A DNA stretch of 11,436 nt from Ignavibacteriales bacterium (GCA_027347125.1 DAIERC010000131.1:1-11436); one strand, 5' to 3'. Shown: positions 1 through 7,089, counted from the first letter of the stretch. Made by a program: numbers and translations. Notes: a model not told the origin generated them from the letters alone.

Positions 1-42
1 AATCAAGTTCCTACATAACAAGCGGAATTTCTACGAATAATT

Positions 43-1188
43 CTAATAATAGAAATGAAATTGAAGCAAAGCGGAATTATCTTTTGGTTTCGGCTGGCCG
101 GGCGGCGCAGGATCAAACTGAAACCTGTACTCCGGAATAACTTCCATAAAACTGAAAGGATAAAAACTGAAGCCTGTTACAACCCTGGAAACATCATCGC
201 CGGTTATTGAAGTATTCGGGTCAAACCGATCGTAACGGACAAGCGCTTCCAGGCCTTTCATCAGCACGTAAGAAGCCTCAACCATTTGTGCGCTTGAGTT
301 TGTTCCGACCAAAATATAATCACGCGCAATATCATATTCACCGATCAATGTAAAATCTCCAACCCCGAATCCGAGAAATCCGCCGTACATATTTACCTTA
401 TGCTCGGATGGAACCTGGGTGTAGATTAAAGGCCCCTTAAAAGTTGTAAACGAGCCGCCGAACATTAAAGCGACCGTATTTTCTATTACCGGTGAAAATT
501 TAAGGCTTGCCGTATACGTTGGGTCTGAGTCAAAATTGAGCGAGACCGGGCTGCCGGCGCTTACGGTAAACGATCCGAAATCCGAAATATTAAATCCAAG
601 TTCAACACCGGTTACATTGTAACGCGGATCGTAAATTAAACCCTGCCTTGTATTGGTTGCAAAAAGATAACCCATATCTCCTCCGCGGGTATAAGCGGTA
701 TGGTCGTCGAGCATTACGCCGTAATCCGGAACAAAAGTGCCGGCCTTAACATAGCTGCGGTTGGGAAGAATGTGTGCAACGGCGAAGCCTTCCCAGTTTG
801 CATTTACAAAATCATAATTGGCATAAATATCTATGCTGTCCATAATCTTTGCATTCAAATAAACCGAGCCTTGCATTTTCTGGAAGGCGGTTTTTGAAAG
901 CGCCTGTGAATAAAGATATTGGGTGCGATAATCAAAACCGAACTGAATATTTTTTCCTATTAAGTCATCCATAGTAAGGTTTTGATCCCTTTCCCGCGGC
1001 GAATACAGCGGAAGAACGCGCAGGCCGTAATGCCATCCGCCTTTGTTTCTCATTCCACCGCCGGTTGGATCAACATGACAATCTGAACATTGCGCGCCCA
1101 TCCGCAAAGCAAAACGCGGAAGCGCAGAAGTATTACCAACGCTGAGCAGCACCAAAACAAATGCAATTAGGTATTTAATAGTTTTCAT
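43..1188 (-). CDS. Monohaem cytochrome-porin fusion, outer-membrane beta-barrel (Cyc2-like architecture)
   Basis: The protein has about 381 residues. It begins with a signal peptide (roughly residues 1-23, MKTIKYLIAFVLVLLS then SVGNTSA), followed directly by PRFALRMGAQCSDCH. The CxxCH at about residues 34-38 is a covalent c-type haem site. The remainder alternates polar and hydrophobic or aromatic residues in short strands with Gly/Asn/Asp turns and ends in FHFYY, as outer-membrane barrels do. Established knowledge: Cyc2 iron oxidases have a signal peptide, a P-x-F-A...G-x-x-C-x-x-C-H segment and a porin barrel. Pro-to-Cys spacing (10) and the PxFA and G positions match here, but the segment after the haem (DPTGGGMRNKGG) does not follow the Cyc2 pattern. 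Electron transfer across the outer membrane is inference. I chose the ATG at 1188 because AAGG (1199-1196) lies 7 nt upstream; the in-frame ATG at 1194 abuts it. It is divergent from the ABC operon. Confidence 0.8.
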   Translation of the reverse strand: MKTIKYLIAFVLVLLSVGNTSALPRFALRMGAQCSDCHVDPTGGGMRNKGGWHYGLRVLPLYSPRERDQNLTMDDLIGKNIQFGFDYRTQYLYSQALSKTAFQKMQGSVYLNAKIMDSIDIYANYDFVNANWEGFAVAHILPNRSYVKAGTFVPDYGVMLDDHTAYTRGGDMGYLFATNTRQGLIYDPRYNVTGVELGFNISDFGSFTVSAGSPVSLNFDSDPTYTASLKFSPVIENTVALMFGGSFTTFKGPLIYTQVPSEHKVNMYGGFLGFGVGDFTLIGEYDIARDYILVGTNSSAQMVEASYVLMKGLEALVRYDRFDPNTSITGDDVSRVVTGFSFYPFSFMEVIPEYRFQFDPAPPGQPKPKDNSALLQFHFYY

Positions 1189-1195
1189 AATCATA

Positions 1196-1199
1196 CCTT
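1196..1199 (-). promoter_or_regulatory. Ribosome binding site that decides the start of the cytochrome-porin
   Basis: Read on the minus strand, the sequence is TAAGGTATGATTATGAAA. The AAGG is 7 nt from the second ATG (1188-1186) but only 1 nt from the first (1194-1192), so the second is the better start. Confidence 0.5.
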
Positions 1200-1243
1200 A
1201 GCTATTATTAAATAAGGGATAAGTAAAAATTTTTATCAGCAAG

Positions 1244-1280
1244 CGGGAATAATTTAATAGTTTGAAATTCTAAATTCCCG
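1244..1280. repeat. Inverted repeat between divergent genes
   Basis: CGGGAAT (1244-1250) pairs perfectly with ATTCCCG (1274-1280). Inside it, AATTT (1251-1255) pairs with AAATT (1265-1269), leaving a 9-nt loop and a 4-nt bulge. No gene ends here and no T-run follows, so a terminator is unlikely. It could be an operator or a leader structure of the minus-strand gene. Confidence 0.4.
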
Positions 1281-1560
1281 AAATTTGTGTGCTACAAAAC
1301 AACGAGTGATTTGGGTTTGAAATGAACGCCATGAATAAAGTAAGTTTTCTTAAGCAAGTTAATCCTGCGTGTAATCTGATTTATAAAAAGGTTCATGTAA
1401 GTTTTTCGACACCATTGCGTCTCATACAATTACCGCCGTGCACAATTTCCGTCCGCCCGCCCAATATTCCGCACATCAAATTTTTCTTTTATTAAACTGC
1501 GGCAATAGTTATTTTAATTTCAGTCAATTCAAACCGAAGTAAAATCAACACAAAACTATT

Positions 1561-2478
1561 ATGATATCAATTAAAAACGTAACCAAAAAATTTCCTTCCG
1601 TAACCGCGCTTAATGATGTTTCGTTGGAAATTAAAGATAAGGAATTTTTCGGGTTGCTGGGCCCAAACGGCGCCGGCAAATCTACTTTGATGAATCTTAT
1701 GATCGGTTACATTGGCGCAGATGCGGGCGACATATACATTGATGAAGAAAAAATTTCTCAGCATAACCTTGCGGTAAGAAAACAGATCGGCTTTGTTCCG
1801 CAATCTATTGCGCTTTATGACGACGCAACGGCATTTGAAAATCTGGAAATTTTCGGTTCGTTATTCGGAATAAGAAAAAATCTTTTACGCGCGGTTATTG
1901 CCGAAAATTTAAACCGGGTTCAACTTTATGAAAGACGTAAAGACAAAGTAAAAAACTTTTCGGGCGGAATGAAACGACGGTTGAACATTGCCGCCAGCCT
2001 TCTTCATAATCCTAAAGTTCTGCTATGCGACGAGCCTACGGTTGGCGTTGATCCGCAATCGCGCAATGCGATATTCGATTATCTTGTTAAGCTTAATGAA
2101 GAAGGGAAAACGATAATTTATACAACCCATTACATGGAAGAAGCCGAAAGACTTTGCAGCCGGATTGCAATTATCGATTCCGGTAAAATTATTTCTTCGG
2201 GCACGCTGGACGAACTTCTTCAACTGCTTCCGTATGAACAGACCATTTTGATTAACAAAAACAAAACAACCGAATCGAAGCTTGAGCTTTTCAAATCGTT
2301 CGGTAAACTGCTTAACGAACAGGAAAAGTATGAACTGAAACCGTTTGACCATCTAAAACTTTCCGATTTTTTCAAAGCGATGGAAGAGCACGGAATAGAT
2401 TACAATTCCATTGACCTACATAAACCTACGCTTGAAGCATTATTCCTTCATTTAACCGGCAGGAGGTTAAGAGATTGA
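1561..2478 (+). CDS. ABC-2 type exporter, ATP-binding subunit
   Basis: This 305-residue cytoplasmic ATPase should drive the membrane subunit encoded next. All nucleotide-binding motifs are visible: Walker A GPNGAGKST (34-42), Q-loop Gln81 in FVPQ, signature FSGGM (133-137), Walker B VLLCDE (153-158) with catalytic Glu158, D-loop GVDPQSR and H-loop His190 in TTHYMEEAE. The C-terminal LEALFLHLTGR tail and the DSGKIISSGTLDEL segment are typical of the DrrA/NatA/CcmA-like single-ATPase exporters that pair with ABC-2 permeases. The substrate cannot be read from the sequence; drugs, sodium, lipids or other molecules are all exported by relatives. The ATG at 1561 is preceded by an A-rich leader without a Shine-Dalgarno. 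The TGA stop overlaps the TTG start of the permease, so the two are surely co-translated. Confidence 0.95.
   Translation: MISIKNVTKKFPSVTALNDVSLEIKDKEFFGLLGPNGAGKSTLMNLMIGYIGADAGDIYIDEEKISQHNLAVRKQIGFVPQSIALYDDATAFENLEIFGSLFGIRKNLLRAVIAENLNRVQLYERRKDKVKNFSGGMKRRLNIAASLLHNPKVLLCDEPTVGVDPQSRNAIFDYLVKLNEEGKTIIYTTHYMEEAERLCSRIAIIDSGKIISSGTLDELLQLLPYEQTILINKNKTTESKLELFKSFGKLLNEQEKYELKPFDHLKLSDFFKAMEEHGIDYNSIDLHKPTLEALFLHLTGRRLRD
2461..2466 (+). promoter_or_regulatory. Perfect Shine-Dalgarno for the TTG start of the permease
   Basis: AGGAGG lies inside the end of the ATPase gene, 8 nt before TTG at 2475-2477. This spacing fixes the permease start at a non-ATG codon that overlaps the ATPase stop (TTGA). 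It contrasts with the upstream gene, which has no visible site. Confidence 0.85.
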
Positions 2479-3791
2479 AAACAATTTTTCATTTAATAAA
2501 AAAAGATTACAAACTTTTTTGGTTAGATAAACCTGCGGTAAGTTTAACATTTCTTGTGCCCGTTGTATTAATATATATTTTCGGCTCCATATTCGGGCGC
2601 CCCGATACTGCGCCTACCGGCATACGAATAGGATTTGTAAATAACAGCAATAACAAAATTGCCAAGAAATTGGAATCGGTTCTTGATACAACAAAAACTT
2701 TTAAATTGGTAAAAAATTATACCGACGACAAAGGTAACGTGATTAAGTTTGATACTAATTCCATAAAAGATTATGTAATTAAAGGAAATATTTCTGCCGC
2801 CCTGGTGCTTCCCGAAGACGCTTTTACCGATACGTCCACATCCTTCAAAATTAAATTTTACTATGATCCTAAAAACCAAATGGAGATGCAGATTATAGAA
2901 GGACTTTTACAACAAACGGTGATGATGCAAATGCCCGGTATTTTTATGGCAAGCATGCAGCACAAGGCAAAAGAATATTTGGGTGAGCAAAAAGGAATTA
3001 TGTTTAACAAAAAAATAGCTTCGCTTGTTAGCCAGTATTACGGGGTTGATACATCAAAAATTTTAAATTGGACAAATTTTAATTTTGACGAAGATACTTC
3101 CGACGCGGATACCTCGAAAAAAACGGCTAATGTTTTTAAAGATATTTTACAGCTGGATAAAGAACAGCTTGTAGGCAAAGAAGTAAACAATCCCAACGCA
3201 ACGCGCAGTGTGGGCGGCTGGGCAATGATGTTCCTTCTGTTCGCTCTTACCGGCGCATCCACATCGTTATTTGATGAAAATAAGAGCGGGGTTATATTAA
3301 GAATTCTTTCCTCACCGGTATCAAGGACGGATATTTTGTGGAGTAAATATCTTTACAATATATCTCTAGGCGTTATTCAGCTCTTGGTTCTTTTTTTTAT
3401 GGGATACTTACTTTTTAATATTGATATATTTTCAAATTTCTTTAACCTGATGCTGATGATAATTGCCGCGGCTTCGGCTTGCACTGCATTCGGAATGCTG
3501 ATTGCGGCCGTAAGTAAAACATCGGCGCAGGCAAACGGGCTCGGAACATTCATTATCTTAGTAATGAGTGCAATTGGCGGGGCGTGGTTCCCTACCTTTA
3601 TACTACCGCCGTTTATTCAGGCGTTAAGCAAAGGAACGTTGGTGTATTGGTCGGTTGAGGGTTTTCTTGATGTACTCTGGCGCGGAGCAAATACAATTGA
3701 GATACTTCCATACGTAGGAGTATTGCTCGGCATGTCCGCGGTCATAAATATTTTCAGTATAATACGGTTTAAAAAGGGAAATATTTTTTAA
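2475..3791 (+). CDS. ABC-2 type exporter, permease subunit
   Basis: The 438-residue inner-membrane protein has the classic ABC-2 layout. One N-terminal membrane helix (about 20-40) is followed by a large extracytoplasmic domain (about 41-245), then five helices near 247-266, 296-315, 322-346, 354-376 and 411-430. The segment SGVILRILSSPVSRTDILWSK between helices 2 and 3 is the conserved cytoplasmic coupling region of the family (E/SG...R.L..P...). The outer domain is hydrophilic and contains an Asp-rich stretch, DEDTSDADTSKK (205-216). This N-terminal helix plus soluble domain resembles the YhbS/YhbR- and DrrB-like half-permeases that act as dimers. Translation starts at TTG behind AGGAGG and is coupled to the ATPase. 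No periplasmic adaptor or outer-membrane factor is encoded nearby, so it probably exports to the periplasm or membrane; the substrate is unknown. Confidence 0.93.
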   Translation: MKTIFHLIKKDYKLFWLDKPAVSLTFLVPVVLIYIFGSIFGRPDTAPTGIRIGFVNNSNNKIAKKLESVLDTTKTFKLVKNYTDDKGNVIKFDTNSIKDYVIKGNISAALVLPEDAFTDTSTSFKIKFYYDPKNQMEMQIIEGLLQQTVMMQMPGIFMASMQHKAKEYLGEQKGIMFNKKIASLVSQYYGVDTSKILNWTNFNFDEDTSDADTSKKTANVFKDILQLDKEQLVGKEVNNPNATRSVGGWAMMFLLFALTGASTSLFDENKSGVILRILSSPVSRTDILWSKYLYNISLGVIQLLVLFFMGYLLFNIDIFSNFFNLMLMIIAAASACTAFGMLIAAVSKTSAQANGLGTFIILVMSAIGGAWFPTFILPPFIQALSKGTLVYWSVEGFLDVLWRGANTIEILPYVGVLLGMSAVINIFSIIRFKKGNIF

Positions 3792-3792
3792 T

Positions 3793-3822
3793 TTTGTCTG
3801 CGTAAAATAAATTTTACATTTG
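3793..3822 (+). promoter_or_regulatory. Bacteroidota-type promoter for the metallophosphatase
   Basis: TTTG (3793-3796) and TACATTTG (3815-3822) are separated by 18 bp. They match the known Bacteroidota -33 TTTG and -7 TAnnTTTG elements. Transcription would start near 3828, giving a leader of about 80 nt. The -33 box begins two bases after the permease stop codon begins to clear, so the promoter is packed directly behind the ABC operon. Confidence 0.5.
3802..3817. repeat. Perfect 16-bp palindrome inside the promoter spacer
   Basis: GTAAAAT, AA, ATTTTAC forms a perfect two-fold symmetric site lying between the predicted -33 and -7 elements and overlapping the first bases of the -7 box. A repressor dimer bound there would block the promoter. 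The loop of 2 nt is too short for an RNA hairpin, so a DNA operator is the more natural reading. It is AT-rich, which raises the chance of coincidence. Confidence 0.45.
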
Positions 3823-3865
3823 CTACCTGTATGAAAATATTAAAGCATTTACATACAGATAGCAA
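3820..3865. repeat. Long interrupted inverted repeat upstream of the metallophosphatase
   Basis: TTGCTACCTGTATG (3820-3833) and CATACAGATAGCAA (3852-3865) are inverted copies with one mismatch in 14 positions. After an A-A mismatch the stem continues for 4 bp (AAAT 3835-3838 with ATTT 3847-3850), leaving an 8-nt loop. No T-run follows on the plus strand, so it is a poor terminator for the ABC operon. If the predicted promoter is right, only the inner half would be transcribed from it, so the full stem forms only in read-through RNA or acts as a DNA site. Confidence 0.6.
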
Positions 3866-3910
3866 TTATAAAAAAAATCTTCGTTCAAACTTTTCACAAA
3901 CGGATATCAA

Positions 3911-5683
3911 ATGAATAAGAAATATTTTCATTCCGCCCTAATCGCTTTTTTGTTGATGATCTTTTCTTCCGGTTTTTTGCCGGCGCAAACGGTTAATCTA
4001 AAATTTATCGAAACCAGCGATGTACACGGTTCCTTGTTTCCTTATGATTTTATTAACAACAAAAATATTAATACCTCGCTCGCACAGATTTATACTTATG
4101 TAAAAGAACAGCGCGCCGATAAAAGCCAGCATGTTGTTCTTCTTGACGACGGAGATATTCTTCAAGGCCAGCCGATTGTTTATTATTATAATTTTGAAAA
4201 AACCAACTCGACTCATATTTGCGCGCAGGTAATGAATTATATGAAATACGACGCCGGTACGGTTGGAAACCACGACATCGAACCGGGGCATCCGGTTTAC
4301 GATAAGCTGGATAAAGAATTTGATTTTCCCTGGCTTGCCGCCAACGCGGTAAATATCAAAACCGGTAAACCGTATTTTAAACCGTATACAATAATTAAAC
4401 GAAACGGAATTAAAATTGCGGTGCTCGGTTTAATTACGCCATGGATTCCTAATTGGCTTCCAGAAAAAATTTGGAACGGTATTGAGTTTGACGACATGGT
4501 AACAACGGCCGCAAAATGGGTGAAGATAATTAAAGAAAAAGAAAAGCCGGATCTTTTAATCGGCCTTTTCCATTCAGGCGTTGAAGCAAACTATAACGGA
4601 CAAACGGCAGAAACACCGAAAAATGAAAATGCTTCCCGGCTTGTTGCGGAAAAAGTTCCCGGCTTTGATGTGGTTTTTGTCGGCCATGATCATCATGGCT
4701 GGAATTTTACGGTTAAGAACACCGAAGGAAAAAATGTTTTAATACTCGGCACAATTAACGCGGCGCGCACCGCAACGGAAGCCGACATAAAAATGATTTT
4801 CGATAAGAACTCGGGCAAATGGCAAAAAGAAATTACTGGGAAAGTAATTGAGTCTAAAAATTATAAGCCCGACGAAGCATATATGAAAAAATTTGCGCCG
4901 GTTGTTGAGGAAGTAAAAAATTATGTGTCGAAACCTATCGGAACATTTACAAAAACAATTTCCAGCAGGGAATCCCTTTTTGGCGATTCACCGTTTGTTG
5001 ACCTTGTGCAAGAAATTCAGCTTAATATTTCCCATGCAGATATTTCCTTTGCCGACCCGCTTTCCTTTAACGCAGAAATAAAAAAAGGCACGGTTTACGT
5101 AAGGGATATGTTTAATCTTTACAAGTACGAAAATCTTCTTTACACTATGAAGATGAGCGGTAAAGAAATTAAAGATTATCTTGAATACTCTTACGGAAAA
5201 TGGTTCAACACAATGAAAGACAGCGCCGACCATCTTTTATATTTTAAAACCGCTGAAGACGGCAAAATAGATTACCGAAACGGCCGGCCGCAGCTTGCCT
5301 CAAGTTACTATAATTTTTCATCCGCGGCTGGAATTAAATATACTGTTGATGTATCAAAGCCTGCCGGACACAGAATCAATATTATTTCAATGGCTGATGG
5401 AAAGCCTTTCGACATGAATAAAATTTATACCGTTGCCGTTAATTCTTACCGCGGTAACGGCGGCGGCGGGCATTTAACACTTGGCGCAGGAATTCCCAAA
5501 GGAGAAATTTCAAAACGCATAATTAATTCGACGCAAAAAGATTTGAGATATTATTTGATGAAGTGGATTGAAAAAAAGAAAACGGTTACACCGGCGGCGT
5601 TGGGTAACTGGAAGGTAATTCCCGCATCTTGGTGGAAGCTGGGAAAAGAAAAAGATTATAATATTTTGTTCGGGGAAAGATAA
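3911..5683 (+). CDS. Secreted bifunctional metallophosphatase/5'-nucleotidase (UshA/CpdB/YfkN family)
   Basis: The 590-residue protein has a Sec signal peptide (about 1-26, ending FLPAQ) with no lipobox, so it is probably periplasmic. An N-terminal calcineurin-like metallophosphatase domain (about 28-315) shows the dinuclear-metal ligands in order: Asp37 and His39 (SDVHG), Asp82 (DDGDILQGQP), Asn120-His121 (GNHD), His221 (HSG), and His259 and His261 (GHDHH). The last motif is GHxH, as in CpdB-like enzymes, rather than GHxQ as in UshA. A 5'-nucleotidase C-terminal domain (about 340-560) provides the nucleotide-binding part, with VRDMFNLYKYENLLYTMKMSG and NSYRGNGGGG. Relatives dephosphorylate extracellular nucleotides or open 2',3'-cyclic nucleotides, releasing nucleosides and phosphate; which activity dominates cannot be told here. 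It has its own promoter-like region and a strong terminator, so it is likely monocistronic. A weak GGA lies 6 nt before the ATG. Confidence 0.93.
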   Translation: MNKKYFHSALIAFLLMIFSSGFLPAQTVNLKFIETSDVHGSLFPYDFINNKNINTSLAQIYTYVKEQRADKSQHVVLLDDGDILQGQPIVYYYNFEKTNSTHICAQVMNYMKYDAGTVGNHDIEPGHPVYDKLDKEFDFPWLAANAVNIKTGKPYFKPYTIIKRNGIKIAVLGLITPWIPNWLPEKIWNGIEFDDMVTTAAKWVKIIKEKEKPDLLIGLFHSGVEANYNGQTAETPKNENASRLVAEKVPGFDVVFVGHDHHGWNFTVKNTEGKNVLILGTINAARTATEADIKMIFDKNSGKWQKEITGKVIESKNYKPDEAYMKKFAPVVEEVKNYVSKPIGTFTKTISSRESLFGDSPFVDLVQEIQLNISHADISFADPLSFNAEIKKGTVYVRDMFNLYKYENLLYTMKMSGKEIKDYLEYSYGKWFNTMKDSADHLLYFKTAEDGKIDYRNGRPQLASSYYNFSSAAGIKYTVDVSKPAGHRINIISMADGKPFDMNKIYTVAVNSYRGNGGGGHLTLGAGIPKGEISKRIINSTQKDLRYYLMKWIEKKKTVTPAALGNWKVIPASWWKLGKEKDYNILFGER

Positions 5684-5727
5684 AAAAATTTTTTTCGGTT
5701 GCGGGTGTTTTAAAATTGAAAAACAAC

Positions 5728-5763
5728 AACGTTATGTAAGAATTATCTTACATAACGTTTTTT
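5728..5763 (+). terminator. Intrinsic terminator of the metallophosphatase gene
   Basis: AACGTTATGTAAG (5728-5740) and CTTACATAACGTT (5747-5759) form a perfect 13-bp stem with a 6-nt loop. The stem runs straight into a T-tract (5758-5763). The stem is AT-rich but long. It ends the phosphatase transcript 45 bp after the stop codon. Confidence 0.85.
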
Positions 5764-5770
5764 ATATTAT

Positions 5771-5778
5771 TAAATTTG
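5771..5778 (+). promoter_or_regulatory. Possible -7 element for hemL
   Basis: TAAATTTG matches the Bacteroidota -7 consensus TAnnTTTG and sits just after the terminator T-tract. Transcription from about 5785 would give an 18-nt leader containing GGA. No TTTG is found at the expected -33 distance, where the terminator stem lies, so only half of the promoter is supported. Confidence 0.4.
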
Positions 5779-5802
5779 AAATTAAAATATTGGATAGCAA
5801 AA

Positions 5803-7089
5803 ATGGAAACAAAGAAAAGTAGCAGTTTATTTGAAGAAGCAAAAAAATATATACCGGGAGGAGTAAACTCCCCCGTACGCGCATTTAAAGCGGTTGGCGG
5901 CAGCCCGTTGTTTATAAAAAAAGGAAGCGGCTCTAAAATAATTGATGTTGACGGCAATGAGTACATAGAATATATCGGCAGCTGGGGCCCGCATTTATTC
6001 GGCCACAACCCGCCGTTTATTGTTGATGCGTTAAAGCAAGCGTTGGAAAGCGGAACAAGTTTCGGCGCTCCCACCGGACTTGAAGTTGAAATGGCAAAAT
6101 TAATAACCGGACTGGTTCCTTCGGTAGAAATGGTAAGAATGGTTAACAGCGGTACCGAAGCAACAATGAGCGCAATTCGTGTTGCGCGCGGTTTTACCGG
6201 AAGAGAAAAATTTATAAAGTTTGAAGGCTGTTATCACGGCCACGCGGATTATTTTTTAATCAAAGCAGGTTCGGGAGCTTTAACTTTGGGCATTCCAACA
6301 AGCCCGGGCGTTACAAAAGGCAACGCAGCTGACACGCTTCTTGCAGATTATAACGACATAGAATCGGTTAAAAATTTAATCGCACAAAACAAGGGTGAAA
6401 TAGCCGCGGTAATTATTGAGCCGGTTGCCGGAAATATGGGCGTAGTAAAAGCCGATAATAATTTTGTAAAACAACTTAGGACATTATGCAGCGAAGAAGG
6501 GATTGTTTTAATTTTTGATGAAGTGATGACGGGTTTTCGTGTTGCCAAAGGCGGCGCGCAGCAGTTACTAGATGTGAAACCGGATATGACAACATTCGGT
6601 AAAATAATTGGCGGCGGATTGCCAGTGGGAGCTTTCGGCGGTAAAAGAGAAATTATGGAAATGGTTGCGCCAGCCGGGCCGGTTTATCAAGCGGGAACCC
6701 TAAGCGGAAACCCGCTGGCTATGGCGGCCGGTTACGCAGCTCTCAGTTACATAAAAGCGCATCCTGAAGTTTATGATGAGCTCGAAGAAAAATCATCTTA
6801 CCTTGAAAAAGGATTGAAAGGTGGGTTGAAAACTTTAAATAAAAATTATGCTTTAAACCGGGTGGGTTCTATGATGACGTTGTTTTTTGTTGAAGAGCCG
6901 GTAAATAATTATAAAACGGCCGTAAAATCTAATACGGTACTTTATGGCAAATATTTCTCAAAAATGCTTCAAAACGGCATTTACCTTGCCCCGGCACAGT
7001 TTGAAGCGGCGTTTGTTTCTACCGCGCATACAAAAGAAGATCTTGATAAAACGATCACCGCTAATATAAATGCGATGGAGCAATTGTAA
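5803..7089 (+). CDS. hemL: Glutamate-1-semialdehyde 2,1-aminomutase
   Basis: The 428-residue PLP enzyme converts glutamate-1-semialdehyde to 5-aminolevulinate, the committed precursor of haem, sirohaem and other tetrapyrroles, in the C5 pathway in the cytoplasm. Family hallmarks are clear: IPGGVNSPVRAF near the N-terminus, EYIGSWGP, NSGTEATMSAIRVARG for the phosphate cradle, CYHGHAD, IIEPVAGNMG, the cofactor-binding Asp in FDEVMTGFR (about 239-245) and the Schiff-base lysine in FGKIIGGGLPVGAFGG (about Lys267). Length agrees with the usual ~430 residues. I chose ATG 5803 because the family starts close to this point and GGA lies 8 nt upstream. An in-frame TTG at 5776 would add nine residues but falls inside the candidate -7 element. 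No other haem gene is adjacent. The gene may be followed by the barrel gene in one transcript, since no good terminator lies between them. Confidence 0.97.
   Translation: METKKSSSLFEEAKKYIPGGVNSPVRAFKAVGGSPLFIKKGSGSKIIDVDGNEYIEYIGSWGPHLFGHNPPFIVDALKQALESGTSFGAPTGLEVEMAKLITGLVPSVEMVRMVNSGTEATMSAIRVARGFTGREKFIKFEGCYHGHADYFLIKAGSGALTLGIPTSPGVTKGNAADTLLADYNDIESVKNLIAQNKGEIAAVIIEPVAGNMGVVKADNNFVKQLRTLCSEEGIVLIFDEVMTGFRVAKGGAQQLLDVKPDMTTFGKIIGGGLPVGAFGGKREIMEMVAPAGPVYQAGTLSGNPLAMAAGYAALSYIKAHPEVYDELEEKSSYLEKGLKGGLKTLNKNYALNRVGSMMTLFFVEEPVNNYKTAVKSNTVLYGKYFSKMLQNGIYLAPAQFEAAFVSTAHTKEDLDKTITANINAMEQL

Larger units (their letters stand above)
1195..1560. other. Divergent intergenic region, 366 bp, without a supported gene
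   Basis: The spacer separates the minus-strand cytochrome-porin from the plus-strand ABC operon, so it should hold both promoters. It is AT-rich apart from a patch around 1430-1475. It contains one inverted repeat (1244-1280). I found no exact TAnnTTTG -7 element on either strand. The last 40 bases before the ABC ATPase start are A-rich and G-poor with no Shine-Dalgarno, as in many Bacteroidota leaders. Two short open frames (1322-1495 plus, 1393-1476 minus) show no coding signal that I trust. Confidence 0.6.

Noticed and set aside
12..19. TACATAAC, occurring also at 5749-5756 and 11288-11295, considered as a dispersed intergenic repeat or recombination core site
   Set aside because: Only eight AT-rich bases are shared, the middle copy is part of a terminator stem, and the sites do not fit integron attC core rules.
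20..78. Direct repeat AAGCGGAATT at 20-29 and 69-78
   Set aside because: Two ten-base copies, one inside the coding region, are within chance expectation and flank no element.
700..897. 65-residue plus-strand open frame
   Set aside because: It is antisense to the well-supported cytochrome-porin gene and has no features of its own.
1393..1476. 27-residue minus-strand frame beginning MCGILGG, reminiscent of the N-terminus of class II glutamine amidotransferases
   Set aside because: The similarity ends after four residues, and the following sequence shows nothing of asparagine synthase or GFAT. Too short to call a gene remnant.
1322..1495. 57-codon open frame with ATG on the plus strand in the divergent spacer
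   Set aside because: No ribosome site, no recognisable motif, and its composition does not look coding. Probably chance.
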